Assembly (NCBI RefSeq): GCF_014841125.1 | Contig: NZ_JACYTQ010000002.1 | Location: forward strand, 372,001-436,000 | Reading direction: 5' to 3' | Length of the DNA: 64,000 bases | From: Echinicola arenosa | GTDB lineage: Bacteria > Bacteroidota > Bacteroidia > Cytophagales > Cyclobacteriaceae | Part shown: piece by piece, positions 45,316-53,652 of the stretch | How the letters are laid out: the number at the start of each line of letters is the position of its first letter | Position numbering within the stretch: position 1 is the first letter of the stretch | Notes under the pieces: generated by a model | What the model was told of the DNA's origin: nothing | Seen by the model: only the letters and a program-made list of their open reading frames with translations | The model's database searches: none | Made by a program: the position numbers and the translations under genes

Positions 45316-45338
45316 AGAGGGGACACAACGTCCCCTCT
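45316..45338 (+). promoter_or_regulatory. 5' leader hairpin of the rimP operon
   Basis: A perfect 9-bp, GC-rich stem (AGAGGGGAC with GTCCCCTCT) and a 5-base loop, followed by TTTCATT. It is positioned 22 bases before the rimP start, inside the predicted leader. It may be an attenuator or autoregulatory site for the NusA operon. Confidence 0.6.
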
Positions 45339-45359
45339 TTCATTATAGGTAAGTGTAGT

Positions 45360-45830
45360 ATGAGTTTGAAGCAGACCATCGAGGAGATTGTAACGAAGCA
45401 TTTGCCCGATGATTCTCATTTTGTGGTAGATGTCCTCATCAATGAGAAAGGCCCTAAGCAAAAAGTCAGCATTCTTATTGATGCAGATGGAGGTTTAAAT
45501 ATCGACACCTGCGCTACAGTCAGCAGAGCTGTAGGCGAAGAATTAGAAGCCAAAGAAATAATAGAAAAAGCCTATGTGCTTGAAGTTTCTTCACCAGGAC
45601 TGGACCACCCACTTACTGGCAGGAGACAATATCAAAAAAACATAGGGAGGAACCTTCAGGTCACCATGGAAAATGGTGAGAAAATGGAAGGAAAGCTCTT
45701 GAGCGTAGACCAATCGGCCATCAACCTATTGGTAAAACAAAAAGAAAAAGGCAAAAAAGCTGTTGAAGTAGAAGCAACAATAGCTTTGGAGCAAATTAAG
45801 AAATCAATTGTATTAGTCTCTTTTAAATAA
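45360..45830 (+). CDS. rimP: ribosome maturation factor RimP
   Basis: Needed for 30S subunit maturation. The 156 residues show the two-domain RimP pattern: IVTKHLPDDSHFVVDVLINE with GPKQKVSILIDADGGLNIDT, YVLEVSSPGLDHPLTGRRQY (signature) and a C-terminal SH3-like part with VTMENGEKMEGKLLSVDQS. It leads the operon with nusA and infB, a conserved order. Confidence 0.95.
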   Translation: MSLKQTIEEIVTKHLPDDSHFVVDVLINEKGPKQKVSILIDADGGLNIDTCATVSRAVGEELEAKEIIEKAYVLEVSSPGLDHPLTGRRQYQKNIGRNLQVTMENGEKMEGKLLSVDQSAINLLVKQKEKGKKAVEVEATIALEQIKKSIVLVSFK

Positions 45831-45835
45831 AAAAA

Positions 45836-47083
45836 ATGGATGCTAAAGTTCTGATAGAATCGTTTGCAGAATTTGCAAGATCAAAAAATGTGGATCGTCC
45901 TACCATGATCCGCATCTTGGAAGATGTGTTTAGAGCAATGATTCGTAAAAAGTACGAAACAGATGAGAATTTCGATGTAATCATCAACGCAGACAAAGGT
46001 GACCTTGAGATTTGGAGGATCAGGGAAATTGTTGACGATAATTCGGAAGACATCTGGGATCATGACAAAATCAGCCTATCCGAAGCCAGAAAAATCGAAC
46101 CTGATTTTGAAATTGGCGAAGAGACTTACGAAAGAATCGAATTGGAGGACTTTGGAAGAAGAGCCGTGATGATGGCAAGACAGACTTTGATCCAGAAGAT
46201 CAAGGATTTGGAAAAAGACTTGCTTTTCCAACAATATGAGGAGTTGGTAGGTGAAATCATCACTGCTGAAGTTTACCAAATCTTAGGAAGAGAAATGCTT
46301 TTAATGGACGGTGAAGGCAATGAGCTGATCCTTCCAAAAGGAGAACAAATCCCTAAGGACCGTTTCCGAAAAGGAGATACCGTAAAATCCATTGTCCACA
46401 AAGTGGAAATGGTCAACGGCAACCCACGAATCATTCTTTCAAGAACTTCTCCAATTTTCTTGGAAAGATTGTTTGAAAATGAAGTACCGGAAGTTTATGA
46501 TGGATTGATCACTATCAAGAAGATTGTCAGAGAGCCAGGAGAAAGAGCCAAGGTAGCCGTAGAATCTTATGATGATCGTATTGATCCAGTAGGTGCATGT
46601 GTGGGTATGAAAGGAAGCAGGATTCATGCTGTAGTTCGTGAACTTCAAAACGAGAACATTGATGTCATTAACTACACTGATAACTTAGAACTATATGTTT
46701 CGAGAGCCCTAAGTCCAGCCAAGGTCAGCTCGATTTCAGCCAATGAAGAAGAGAAGAGACTTTCTGTCTTTTTAAAGCCTGATCAAGTATCTTTGGCCAT
46801 CGGAAAAGGAGGGTATAATATCAGATTGGCCAGCCGTTTGGTGGGCTACGAAATAGATGTCTTCAGAGAACTTTCTGATTACGAGGAAGAAGAAGATGTC
46901 GATCTATCCGAATTTTCTGACGAAATTGAGGGTTGGATTATTGAAGAGTTGAAGAAAACAGGTCTGGACACTGCAAAAAGCGTATTAGCATTGTCTACTG
47001 AAGACCTAACCAGAAGAACTGAGCTCGAAGAAGAAACTATCGAGGAGATCTTCAGAATATTAAAACAGGAATTTGAACAGTAA
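45836..47083 (+). CDS. nusA: transcription termination/antitermination factor NusA
   Basis: Binds RNA polymerase and modulates pausing, termination and antitermination. The 415 residues have an N-terminal polymerase-binding domain (SKNVDRPTMIRILEDVFRAM), an S1 domain, and two KH domains (GACVGMKGSRIHAVVRELQ and VSLAIGKGGYNIRLASRL). The C-terminus is acidic with a single helix-hairpin region (LKKTGLDTAKSVLALSTEDL), shorter than the enterobacterial form, as usual in Bacteroidota. It lies 5 bases after rimP. Confidence 0.96.
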   Translation: MDAKVLIESFAEFARSKNVDRPTMIRILEDVFRAMIRKKYETDENFDVIINADKGDLEIWRIREIVDDNSEDIWDHDKISLSEARKIEPDFEIGEETYERIELEDFGRRAVMMARQTLIQKIKDLEKDLLFQQYEELVGEIITAEVYQILGREMLLMDGEGNELILPKGEQIPKDRFRKGDTVKSIVHKVEMVNGNPRIILSRTSPIFLERLFENEVPEVYDGLITIKKIVREPGERAKVAVESYDDRIDPVGACVGMKGSRIHAVVRELQNENIDVINYTDNLELYVSRALSPAKVSSISANEEEKRLSVFLKPDQVSLAIGKGGYNIRLASRLVGYEIDVFRELSDYEEEEDVDLSEFSDEIEGWIIEELKKTGLDTAKSVLALSTEDLTRRTELEEETIEEIFRILKQEFEQ

Positions 47084-47155
47084 ATCATTTGCCCTGATGG
47101 GATAACATTAGTGGCATATTTACATCAATAAAAAATTAGCAAGAGGTTTTAGCGT

Positions 47156-50100
47156 ATGTCAGAAGAAAAAATGATGCGATTAGGCCAGGTAGCCAGAAAG
47201 CTCAATGTGGGGATTTCCTCAATTGTTGAGTCTATGGCCAAGAAAGGCTTTGATGTAGAGAGCAACCCTAACTCCAAGATCAGCCAAGATCAGTTTAACA
47301 TGTTGGCTAAGGAGTTTAAGTCCTCTGCACAGGAAAAGGAGGAAGCGTCCCACCTTTCCATTGGTAAACGTCACAATGAAAACTTTACCATCAAAGCAGA
47401 ATCTGAATCTGTGCCTGAAGAAGCAAAAAAAGAAGAACCAAACCAGCCAGTAGCGCCTGCTCCTAAGCAAGAAGAGAAGCAGCAACCTGCACCTGTAGAA
47501 ACTCCTAAAAAGGAAGAGGGTAGCAAAGTTACTTCCGAAGCAGAGAAGCTTCCTGGCATTAAGGTATTGGGTAAAATTGACCTAAGTGGTCAAAACAAGG
47601 GCAAAAAAGAAGAGCCCAAAAAAGAAGAAAAACCAAAAGCTGCCCAGGAAACTCCTAAGCCAGCCGAAAAACCTGCAGAAGCTCCTAAAGCTGAAAAGCC
47701 AGTAGAAGCTCCTCCTGCAGTAGAAAAACATCAGGAAAAGACTCCTGAAAAACCAAAAGAAACACCTAAGGCTGAGAAGTCTGAGCAAAAAGAAGACGCT
47801 AAAACTACCCCTAAAGCTGAACCTGGGAAGGCTCAGACCTCTGACGCATCAAAAGTACAAAAGCCGCAAGCTGAGAAGCCCGCAGCAACTCCTTCTAACA
47901 AACCAGAAGAAAAAACCTCTCCATCAGAAACTCCTAAGACGGAAGTCAAAAAGGAAAATTCTGATTCAGTAATTTCTGCTAAAGCTGACGCGCTAAAAGG
48001 CCTAACTGTACTAGGGAAAATAGAACTCCCTAAAGATAAGCCGAAGAAAAAAGCAAAACCTGTAGCCTCCTCAGATGAGCGAGGAAAAGATAAAAAGAAA
48101 CGCCCACGTAAGCGAATCGATAAGCCAGGAACAGGTGGTCCTGGAGCAGGTCAAGGCAATCGACCTGGTGGTAATGCAGGTGGCCCTCAGGGCAACCGAA
48201 ACCAACAGGGAGGCGGTAATCGAAACCAACAAGGTGGACGTAAAAGACCTGGAGGCAACCAACAAAAAGGAGGCGGCAACCGATTCCAAAAAGTGGAGCC
48301 TACCCAAAAGGAAATCCAAGACCAAATCAAACAAACCCTTGCCCGTCTTCAAGGCGGTGGCAAGTCTGGAGGAGGTAAGAGCAAGAGCAGAAGAGACAAG
48401 CGTTCTGAAAGAACCAAAGATCACAATGTAGAAGGACAGGAAGAAAGCAAAGTACTAAAAGTAACTGAGTTTATCTCTGCAAATGACTTGGCTTCTTTAT
48501 TGGATGTTTCTGTAAACGAGATCATCTCAGTTTGCATGTCATTGGGTATGTTTGTCTCCATCAACCAACGACTGGATGCCGAAGCAATCACCATTATCGC
48601 AGATGAATTTGGCTATGAAGTGGAGTTTACCAAAACAGATGAAGAAGAGAGTGAAGTCGAAGAAGTTGATAGCCCAGAAGATTTGGAACCAAGAGCTCCT
48701 ATCGTTACCATCATGGGACACGTCGATCATGGTAAAACTTCCTTGCTGGATTACATCAGAAGCTCTAAAGTAACCAGTGGTGAAGCAGGTGGTATTACCC
48801 AGCACATTGGTGCTTATGATGTTAAAACCGACAATGGCGAAAAAATCGCTTTCTTGGATACTCCTGGTCACGAAGCTTTTACAGCCATGAGAGCCCGTGG
48901 TGCGAAAATCACGGACGTGGCCATCATCGTAATCGCGGCTGATGACAGCATCATGCCTCAGACGAAAGAAGCCATCAACCACGCTCAGGTGGCTGGTGTA
49001 CCGATGATATTTGCTATCAACAAAGTAGATAAGCCAAATGCCAACCCGAACAAAATCAAAGAGGAATTGGCTAACATGAACCTATTGGTGGAAGAATGGG
49101 GCGGTAAATACCAGTCTCAAGAAATCTCTGCCAAGACAGGTCAAGGAATAGATGAATTGCTCGAAAAAGTATTGCTAGAAGCCGAAATCCTTGAACTTAC
49201 TGCCAATCCAAACAGAAATGCAGTAGGTACCGTGGTTGAAGCCTCTTTGGATAAAGGACGTGGATATGTATCCACTGTGATGGTCCAAGCAGGTACTTTG
49301 AAAATTGGTGATATCATGCTGGCCGGCCAACACTACGGTAGGGTAAAAGCGATGTTTGACCATACTGGCAAAAAAGTGAAGGAAGCTGAGCCATCTACTC
49401 CAGTCCAAGTATTGGGCTTGAGCGGAGCTCCTCAGGCAGGTGACATCTTGAAAGTATACGACACTGAACGTGAAGCCAGGGAAATCGCTAACTCTAGAGA
49501 GCAGATCAATAGAGAACAAAGTATGCGTACCAAGAAACATATTACTTTGGACGAAATTGGTAGACGTTTGGCTATCGGAAGCTTTAAAGAACTTAACATC
49601 ATTATCAAAGGTGATGTGGATGGTTCTGTGGAAGCCTTGTCTGATTCCTTACTGAAACTTTCCAAGGATGAGGTAAGTGTCAATATTATCCACAAAGGTG
49701 TTGGTCAGATTTCTGAATCTGACGTCCTTCTTGCTTCTGCATCGGACGCCATTATCCTTGGATTCCAGGTGAGACCTTCTACCAGTGCCAAGAAGTTGGC
49801 AGAGCAGGAAGAAATCGAAATCAGACATTACTCTATCATCTACGATGCCATTAACCAAATCAAGGATGCCATCGAGGGTATGCTAGAGCCTGAATTCGAA
49901 GAGGTGATTACTGGTAACATCCAGGTAAGGGAAGTCTTCAAGATTTCTAAAGTAGGAACCGTTGCAGGGTGTTATGTAACCGATGGATATGTAACCAGAA
50001 AGAATAAAATCAGAATTATCCGTGATGGTATCGTTATTCATGATGGAGAAATTGATCAGTTGAAGCGTTTCAAAGATGATGTAGCAGAAGTGAAAGCAGG

Positions 50101-50197
50101 TTATGAATGTGGTATTTCCATCAAAGGATATAATGACATCAAACTGGAAGACACTATCGAAGGATACGAAATGCGTGAAATCAAAAGAAAAAAATAA
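47156..50197 (+). CDS. infB: translation initiation factor IF-2
   Basis: GTPase that brings initiator tRNA to the ribosome. The 1013 residues start with an IF2-N module ([20 protein letters not shown]). A disordered linker of about 380 residues follows, rich in Pro, Lys, Glu and Ala, then Gly/Asn/Gln/Arg-rich. A second IF2-N module ([20 protein letters not shown]) precedes the G domain: GHVDHGKTS (about 519-527), DTPGHEAF and NKVDKP. C-terminal domains end in [20 protein letters not shown]. The linker explains several opposite-strand frames in this stretch, which are not genes. Confidence 0.97.
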   Translation: MSEEKMMRLGQVARKLNVGISSIVESMAKKGFDVESNPNSKISQDQFNMLAKEFKSSAQEKEEASHLSIGKRHNENFTIKAESESVPEEAKKEEPNQPVAPAPKQEEKQQPAPVETPKKEEGSKVTSEAEKLPGIKVLGKIDLSGQNKGKKEEPKKEEKPKAAQETPKPAEKPAEAPKAEKPVEAPPAVEKHQEKTPEKPKETPKAEKSEQKEDAKTTPKAEPGKAQTSDASKVQKPQAEKPAATPSNKPEEKTSPSETPKTEVKKENSDSVISAKADALKGLTVLGKIELPKDKPKKKAKPVASSDERGKDKKKRPRKRIDKPGTGGPGAGQGNRPGGNAGGPQGNRNQQGGGNRNQQGGRKRPGGNQQKGGGNRFQKVEPTQKEIQDQIKQTLARLQGGGKSGGGKSKSRRDKRSERTKDHNVEGQEESKVLKVTEFISANDLASLLDVSVNEIISVCMSLGMFVSINQRLDAEAITIIADEFGYEVEFTKTDEEESEVEEVDSPEDLEPRAPIVTIMGHVDHGKTSLLDYIRSSKVTSGEAGGITQHIGAYDVKTDNGEKIAFLDTPGHEAFTAMRARGAKITDVAIIVIAADDSIMPQTKEAINHAQVAGVPMIFAINKVDKPNANPNKIKEELANMNLLVEEWGGKYQSQEISAKTGQGIDELLEKVLLEAEILELTANPNRNAVGTVVEASLDKGRGYVSTVMVQAGTLKIGDIMLAGQHYGRVKAMFDHTGKKVKEAEPSTPVQVLGLSGAPQAGDILKVYDTEREAREIANSREQINREQSMRTKKHITLDEIGRRLAIGSFKELNIIIKGDVDGSVEALSDSLLKLSKDEVSVNIIHKGVGQISESDVLLASASDAIILGFQVRPSTSAKKLAEQEEIEIRHYSIIYDAINQIKDAIEGMLEPEFEEVITGNIQVREVFKISKVGTVAGCYVTDGYVTRKNKIRIIRDGIVIHDGEIDQLKRFKDDVAEVKAGYECGISIKGYNDIKLEDTIEGYEMREIKRKK

Positions 50198-50224
50198 TTC
50201 AACTAAATACACACGCTTAAAGTC

Positions 50225-50260
50225 AAAAGGACAGTTTTCTAACTGTCCTTTTTCTTTTTC
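50225..50260 (+). terminator. intrinsic terminator of the rimP-nusA-infB operon
   Basis: A perfect 12-bp stem (50225-50236 with 50241-50252), loop TTCT, followed by CTTTTTC. It lies 28 bases past the infB stop. Confidence 0.85.
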
Positions 50261-50302
50261 ATTTCCAAAACATTATTTAGCCTAACACAATAAAATTCAA
50301 TC

Positions 50303-50500
50303 ATGGGTATTGCTCTCGTATTGCTATTAAAAACCCTTTGTTACGCCTCCATTATCAGTATTCTGGCGGGTTTTATCAGACCTGTTTATGTACTTTGGTT
50401 TATGGACAGGTGTAACCGGTTAAGAGTTCTTCAAGTGTATGGAACATTGGCAGTATTCTTTTTCATACTGTATGAAGTCCTTAGTCACTTCTTGCTTTAA
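50303..50500 (+). CDS. small two-helix membrane protein
   Basis: A 65-residue hydrophobic protein, no family recognised. Two membrane helices (LVLLLKTLCYASIISILAGF and VYGTLAVFFFILYEVLSHFL) are joined by a basic, tryptophan-containing loop (FMDRCNRLRV). It has its own ATG after the infB terminator, with 42 bases of AT-rich DNA that could carry a promoter. Hydrophobicity and placement make it a believable gene, but function is unknown. Confidence 0.6.
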   Translation: MGIALVLLLKTLCYASIISILAGFIRPVYVLWFMDRCNRLRVLQVYGTLAVFFFILYEVLSHFLL

Positions 50501-50510
50501 TAAATATACC

Positions 50511-51044
50511 TTAAGGGATGAGTCTCTTCAACTCTTCTTCATGAATCCTAAAATCATTATCCCCAAACAACACAAAATAAATCTTTCTGATCGATTTTAA
50601 TTCAGGCAGAATTGCCATGATTGATGAAAAAGCGACTTTTGCTGCTTCCTCCACAGGGTAACCAAAGATCCCAGTTGAGATGGCCGGAAAAGCAATAGAA
50701 GTCATTTGATAATCATCCGCCAGCTTCAACGCTTCCCGATAGCAATTACCAAGAATTTTTGCTTCAGGTTTATCCTTCCCATAGACGGGGCCAAGGCAAT
50801 GAATTATATATTTGTTGGGTAGTCGAAATGCTTCTGTGATCACCGCCTCTCCTGGTTGTATGGGGCCAAGTGGAATGGCAGCTCGCTCGAGGTCTGGTCC
50901 TGCAGCTCTGTGAATCGCCCCTGCCACACCTCCGCCAGTCCTAAGCTGCGCATTGGCGGCATTGACAATCACATCAACATCGGATTGTTTGGTAATATCC
51001 CCTTGCCGATTGATCAGTTCAATATGATTGATTAACCTAGCCAT
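50511..51044 (-). CDS. macrodomain protein (ADP-ribose/O-acetyl-ADP-ribose hydrolase-like)
   Basis: A 177-residue stand-alone macrodomain. The ADP-ribose-binding features are clear: GDITKQSDVDVIVNAANAQL, RTGGGVAGAIHRAAG and AFPAISTGIFGYPVEEAAK. The NAAN and GGGV motifs match the MacroD/YmdB type, whose members remove O-acetyl groups or mono-ADP-ribose. I start at ATG 51044; a TTG lies one codon earlier. It converges with the small membrane protein gene, leaving 10 bases between stops. Confidence 0.93.
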   Translation of the reverse strand: MARLINHIELINRQGDITKQSDVDVIVNAANAQLRTGGGVAGAIHRAAGPDLERAAIPLGPIQPGEAVITEAFRLPNKYIIHCLGPVYGKDKPEAKILGNCYREALKLADDYQMTSIAFPAISTGIFGYPVEEAAKVAFSSIMAILPELKSIRKIYFVLFGDNDFRIHEEELKRLIP

Positions 51045-51274
51045 CAAAAAACTTTCTGATTATCCGCTATGATGCCAGTAACCATAAATCCTTTGCTCAA
51101 GTGTCGGAAGCCTGTCAAACTGCCAAATAGAACTGAAGCCTGAAGCAATGGATACTTTAATCAAAAGGATCGCTTCGATTCGTTTTAATCTTTACTGGTA
51201 AAATTGCGGATATACATAAAGAACTTTAAACTCAACTAAGTTAACCTAAAAAAGAAGCATAATCAACCACCAGG

Positions 51275-52474
51275 CTAGCCCACTCGCTTACACTTATAAA
51301 CCTTTGGTGAATCATCCAAGGTGGTCACTGCAAAAAGATATTCATCTCCTCCGTCCTGAAGTTTATATTTTTTTTTGATCATATCCGGCTTCAAGGGATG
51401 GTTCCTAACCAAAACATTTACTTTTCCAGATGGAAATGTCTTTTTGATCTGCTTTTTGTCAAGTTTTTGCTCTTCTAGAATTTCAAATACCCTTCCTTGA
51501 ACTGGAGCAATCAACTGATCAGAGGTGTAGACATGAGTATTAGGATGCAATTTCTTCAATCCGTATTGTTGGGAAAAGGATTTAAAAGCTCCGGCTTTTA
51601 AAATAGCAGCAGAGGGAAGTACCAAATACTTCTCAGGGAAACCAAAAGTTGCCTGAGCAAGTGTTTCTTCCTCGTATGAAAACTCAAAAAATTCATCGAA
51701 TTCTTCTGATAGGTTCCAGCAGCTTACCTTTGGCGAACCTACTTCAGCGTCTCTCTCCCAAATCAATAAAATCTCTTTTACCTCATTCTTGACACCGACG
51801 ACATGAAGATGACTGACTGCTGGTATTTCGCGTAAAGCTTCTTTGATGTCCAACATGGGCGAAGCCTTTACCATAATATGCCTAGCCTTCCTAGCCATCA
51901 TCTTCCAGTGACTGATTATATCTGGCTCACAATCCGCTAACTTATATAACTTCTGATTATGTCCTCCTCTTCTGGCCGGATCCACAAAAATCCAATCAAA
52001 AGCGCTTTCCGTTTCCCTCAAATATTCGATCGAATCACCGGACCGGACTTCATATTTACCTCTAATTTCACTAAGCTGGGAAAAATTCATGGCAGCAATT
52101 TCAGCCAATTTCGCCTGTCGCTCCAGATAAAGTACCTTATCGAAATGAGCCCCTAAAAAAAAAGTATCTACCCCAAAACCACCAGTTAAATCTACTAGGC
52201 TGCCCCCCTTTGCCAATCGGCTTTTAAATTTTGCTGTCAATTCAGAGGAACATTGTTCCAAGGAGATCGATGGGGGAAAAATAACATTATGATTGGCCAC
52301 CCAAGAAGGCAACTTCACCTGAGCTTTCTTTCGGGCCGAAATTTGTTGGACGGCTTCCTTGACATCCAAGGAAGTATTTTGATGGTGCTTTAAAAGCAAT
52401 TGTGCAGGATCTTCATGGAGATGATCCTGCACAAATTGAAACAATAATGGAGTATATATTTTGGAAGCTTCCAA
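51275..52474 (-). CDS. class I SAM-dependent methyltransferase with THUMP-like domain
   Basis: A 399-residue predicted RNA-modifying methyltransferase. The SAM-binding Rossmann core is in SLVDLTGGFGVDTFFLGAHF, with YLERQAKLAEIAAMNFSQL, and the motif IV region is WIFVDPARRGGHNQKLYKL. A helical N-terminus precedes it, and a C-terminal THUMP-like part follows, including KYLVLPSAAILKAGAFKSF and KVNVLVRNHPLKPDMIKKK. Substrate is unknown. It starts two bases after the asd stop, so it is expressed with asd. Confidence 0.85.
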   Translation of the reverse strand: MEASKIYTPLLFQFVQDHLHEDPAQLLLKHHQNTSLDVKEAVQQISARKKAQVKLPSWVANHNVIFPPSISLEQCSSELTAKFKSRLAKGGSLVDLTGGFGVDTFFLGAHFDKVLYLERQAKLAEIAAMNFSQLSEIRGKYEVRSGDSIEYLRETESAFDWIFVDPARRGGHNQKLYKLADCEPDIISHWKMMARKARHIMVKASPMLDIKEALREIPAVSHLHVVGVKNEVKEILLIWERDAEVGSPKVSCWNLSEEFDEFFEFSYEEETLAQATFGFPEKYLVLPSAAILKAGAFKSFSQQYGLKKLHPNTHVYTSDQLIAPVQGRVFEILEEQKLDKKQIKKTFPSGKVNVLVRNHPLKPDMIKKKYKLQDGGDEYLFAVTTLDDSPKVYKCKRVG

Positions 52475-52476
52475 AT

Positions 52477-53466
52477 TTACACCAAGCTATGCTCTACTAG
52501 GTACTCAGCAATTTGAACTGCATTGGTAGCAGCTCCTTTTCTAAGGTTATCTGCCACAATCCACATGTTCAAAGTATTTGGCTGAGACTCGTCCCTTCTC
52601 AATCTACCCACAAAAACCTCATCGCGCTTGTGCGCATTCATTGGCATTGGGTAGACATTATTGGCTACATCATCCTCCACAATTACACCAGGTGTAGCTG
52701 ACAATAGTTGCTTCACTTCAGCGATATCGAAATCTTCTTTGAATTCCACATTTACTGATTCTGAGTGACCTCCCATTACAGGAATCCTAACGGTAGTAGC
52801 CGTCACCTGAATGGATTGATCATCAAAAATCTTTTTGGTCTCATTGATCATCTTCATTTCCTCTTTGGTGTATCCATTCTCTTGGAATACATCAATATGA
52901 GGCAAGACATTTAAGTCAATTTTATGAGGGTATGCTTTCTCTCCGTCTTTTCCTTCCCGTTCATCCATCAACTGGTTTACCGCTTTTAAGCCACTTCCTG
53001 TAACCGATTGGTAAGTGGATACAACCACTCTCTTAATCCCATATCGCTCACGTAATGGCGCCAAAGCCAAAACCATTTGGATGGTCGAACAGTTTGGATT
53101 CGCTATGATCCTGTCATCAATCTTCAGAGATTTAGCGTTGATCTCAGGAACAACCAGTTTTTTGGTAGGGTCCATTCTCCAAGCAGAAGAATTGTCCACT
53201 ACAATAGTACCTGCCTCAGCAAATTTCGGTGCCCATTCTTTGGACGTCTCTCCACCTGCAGAGAAAATGGCTACATCTGGCTTTTCAGCCACTGCCTGTG
53301 CCAGGCCTATCACTGTGTATTCCTTATCCTTGAAAGTAATCTTCTTTCCCGCAGACCTTTCACTGGCCACTAAAAGCAATTCATCAAAAGGGAAATTGTG
53401 CTCCGCTAGCACCTCAAGAATCTCTGAGCCAACTAAACCAGTCGCTCCTACAACAGCTAATTTCAT
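52477..53466 (-). CDS. asd: aspartate-semialdehyde dehydrogenase
   Basis: Reduces beta-aspartyl phosphate to aspartate semialdehyde, at the branch to lysine, threonine, methionine and diaminopimelate. The 329 residues start with the NADP-binding motif AVVGATGLVGSEILEVL. The nucleophilic Cys is in IIANPNCSTIQMVLALAPL. VVSTYQSVTGSGLKAVNQL and GGHSESVNVEF are also diagnostic. No nearby lysC or dapA is present. The methyltransferase gene follows directly. Confidence 0.97.
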   Translation of the reverse strand: MKLAVVGATGLVGSEILEVLAEHNFPFDELLLVASERSAGKKITFKDKEYTVIGLAQAVAEKPDVAIFSAGGETSKEWAPKFAEAGTIVVDNSSAWRMDPTKKLVVPEINAKSLKIDDRIIANPNCSTIQMVLALAPLRERYGIKRVVVSTYQSVTGSGLKAVNQLMDEREGKDGEKAYPHKIDLNVLPHIDVFQENGYTKEEMKMINETKKIFDDQSIQVTATTVRIPVMGGHSESVNVEFKEDFDIAEVKQLLSATPGVIVEDDVANNVYPMPMNAHKRDEVFVGRLRRDESQPNTLNMWIVADNLRKGAATNAVQIAEYLVEHSLV

Positions 53467-53652
53467 CGTTGAAAACTTTCTATTAATTGATTTTTATAGT
53501 ATTTTAAATTTTTCAGCTTGGTTTTTTTGAAAGATGGCTCCTATTAATAACGGAGTTAGAAATTTCATGGATTCAATTTTTATCTGCTGCCTATTTTGGA
53601 TTGGCTGATGTTTATTTAGTCTCCCCAATTTAGCAGCCCAAAATTTTTAGGT

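Noticed and set aside
47500-48350. Possible tandem repeat or CRISPR-like array within infB
   Set aside because: Similar codons recur because of the low-complexity linker, but there are no fixed-length repeats or spacers, and the reading frame is continuous.
47219-48424. Several long opposite-strand and alternate frames inside infB
   Set aside because: They mirror the Lys/Glu/Pro-rich and Gly/Asn-rich linker of IF-2; composition-driven shadows, not genes.
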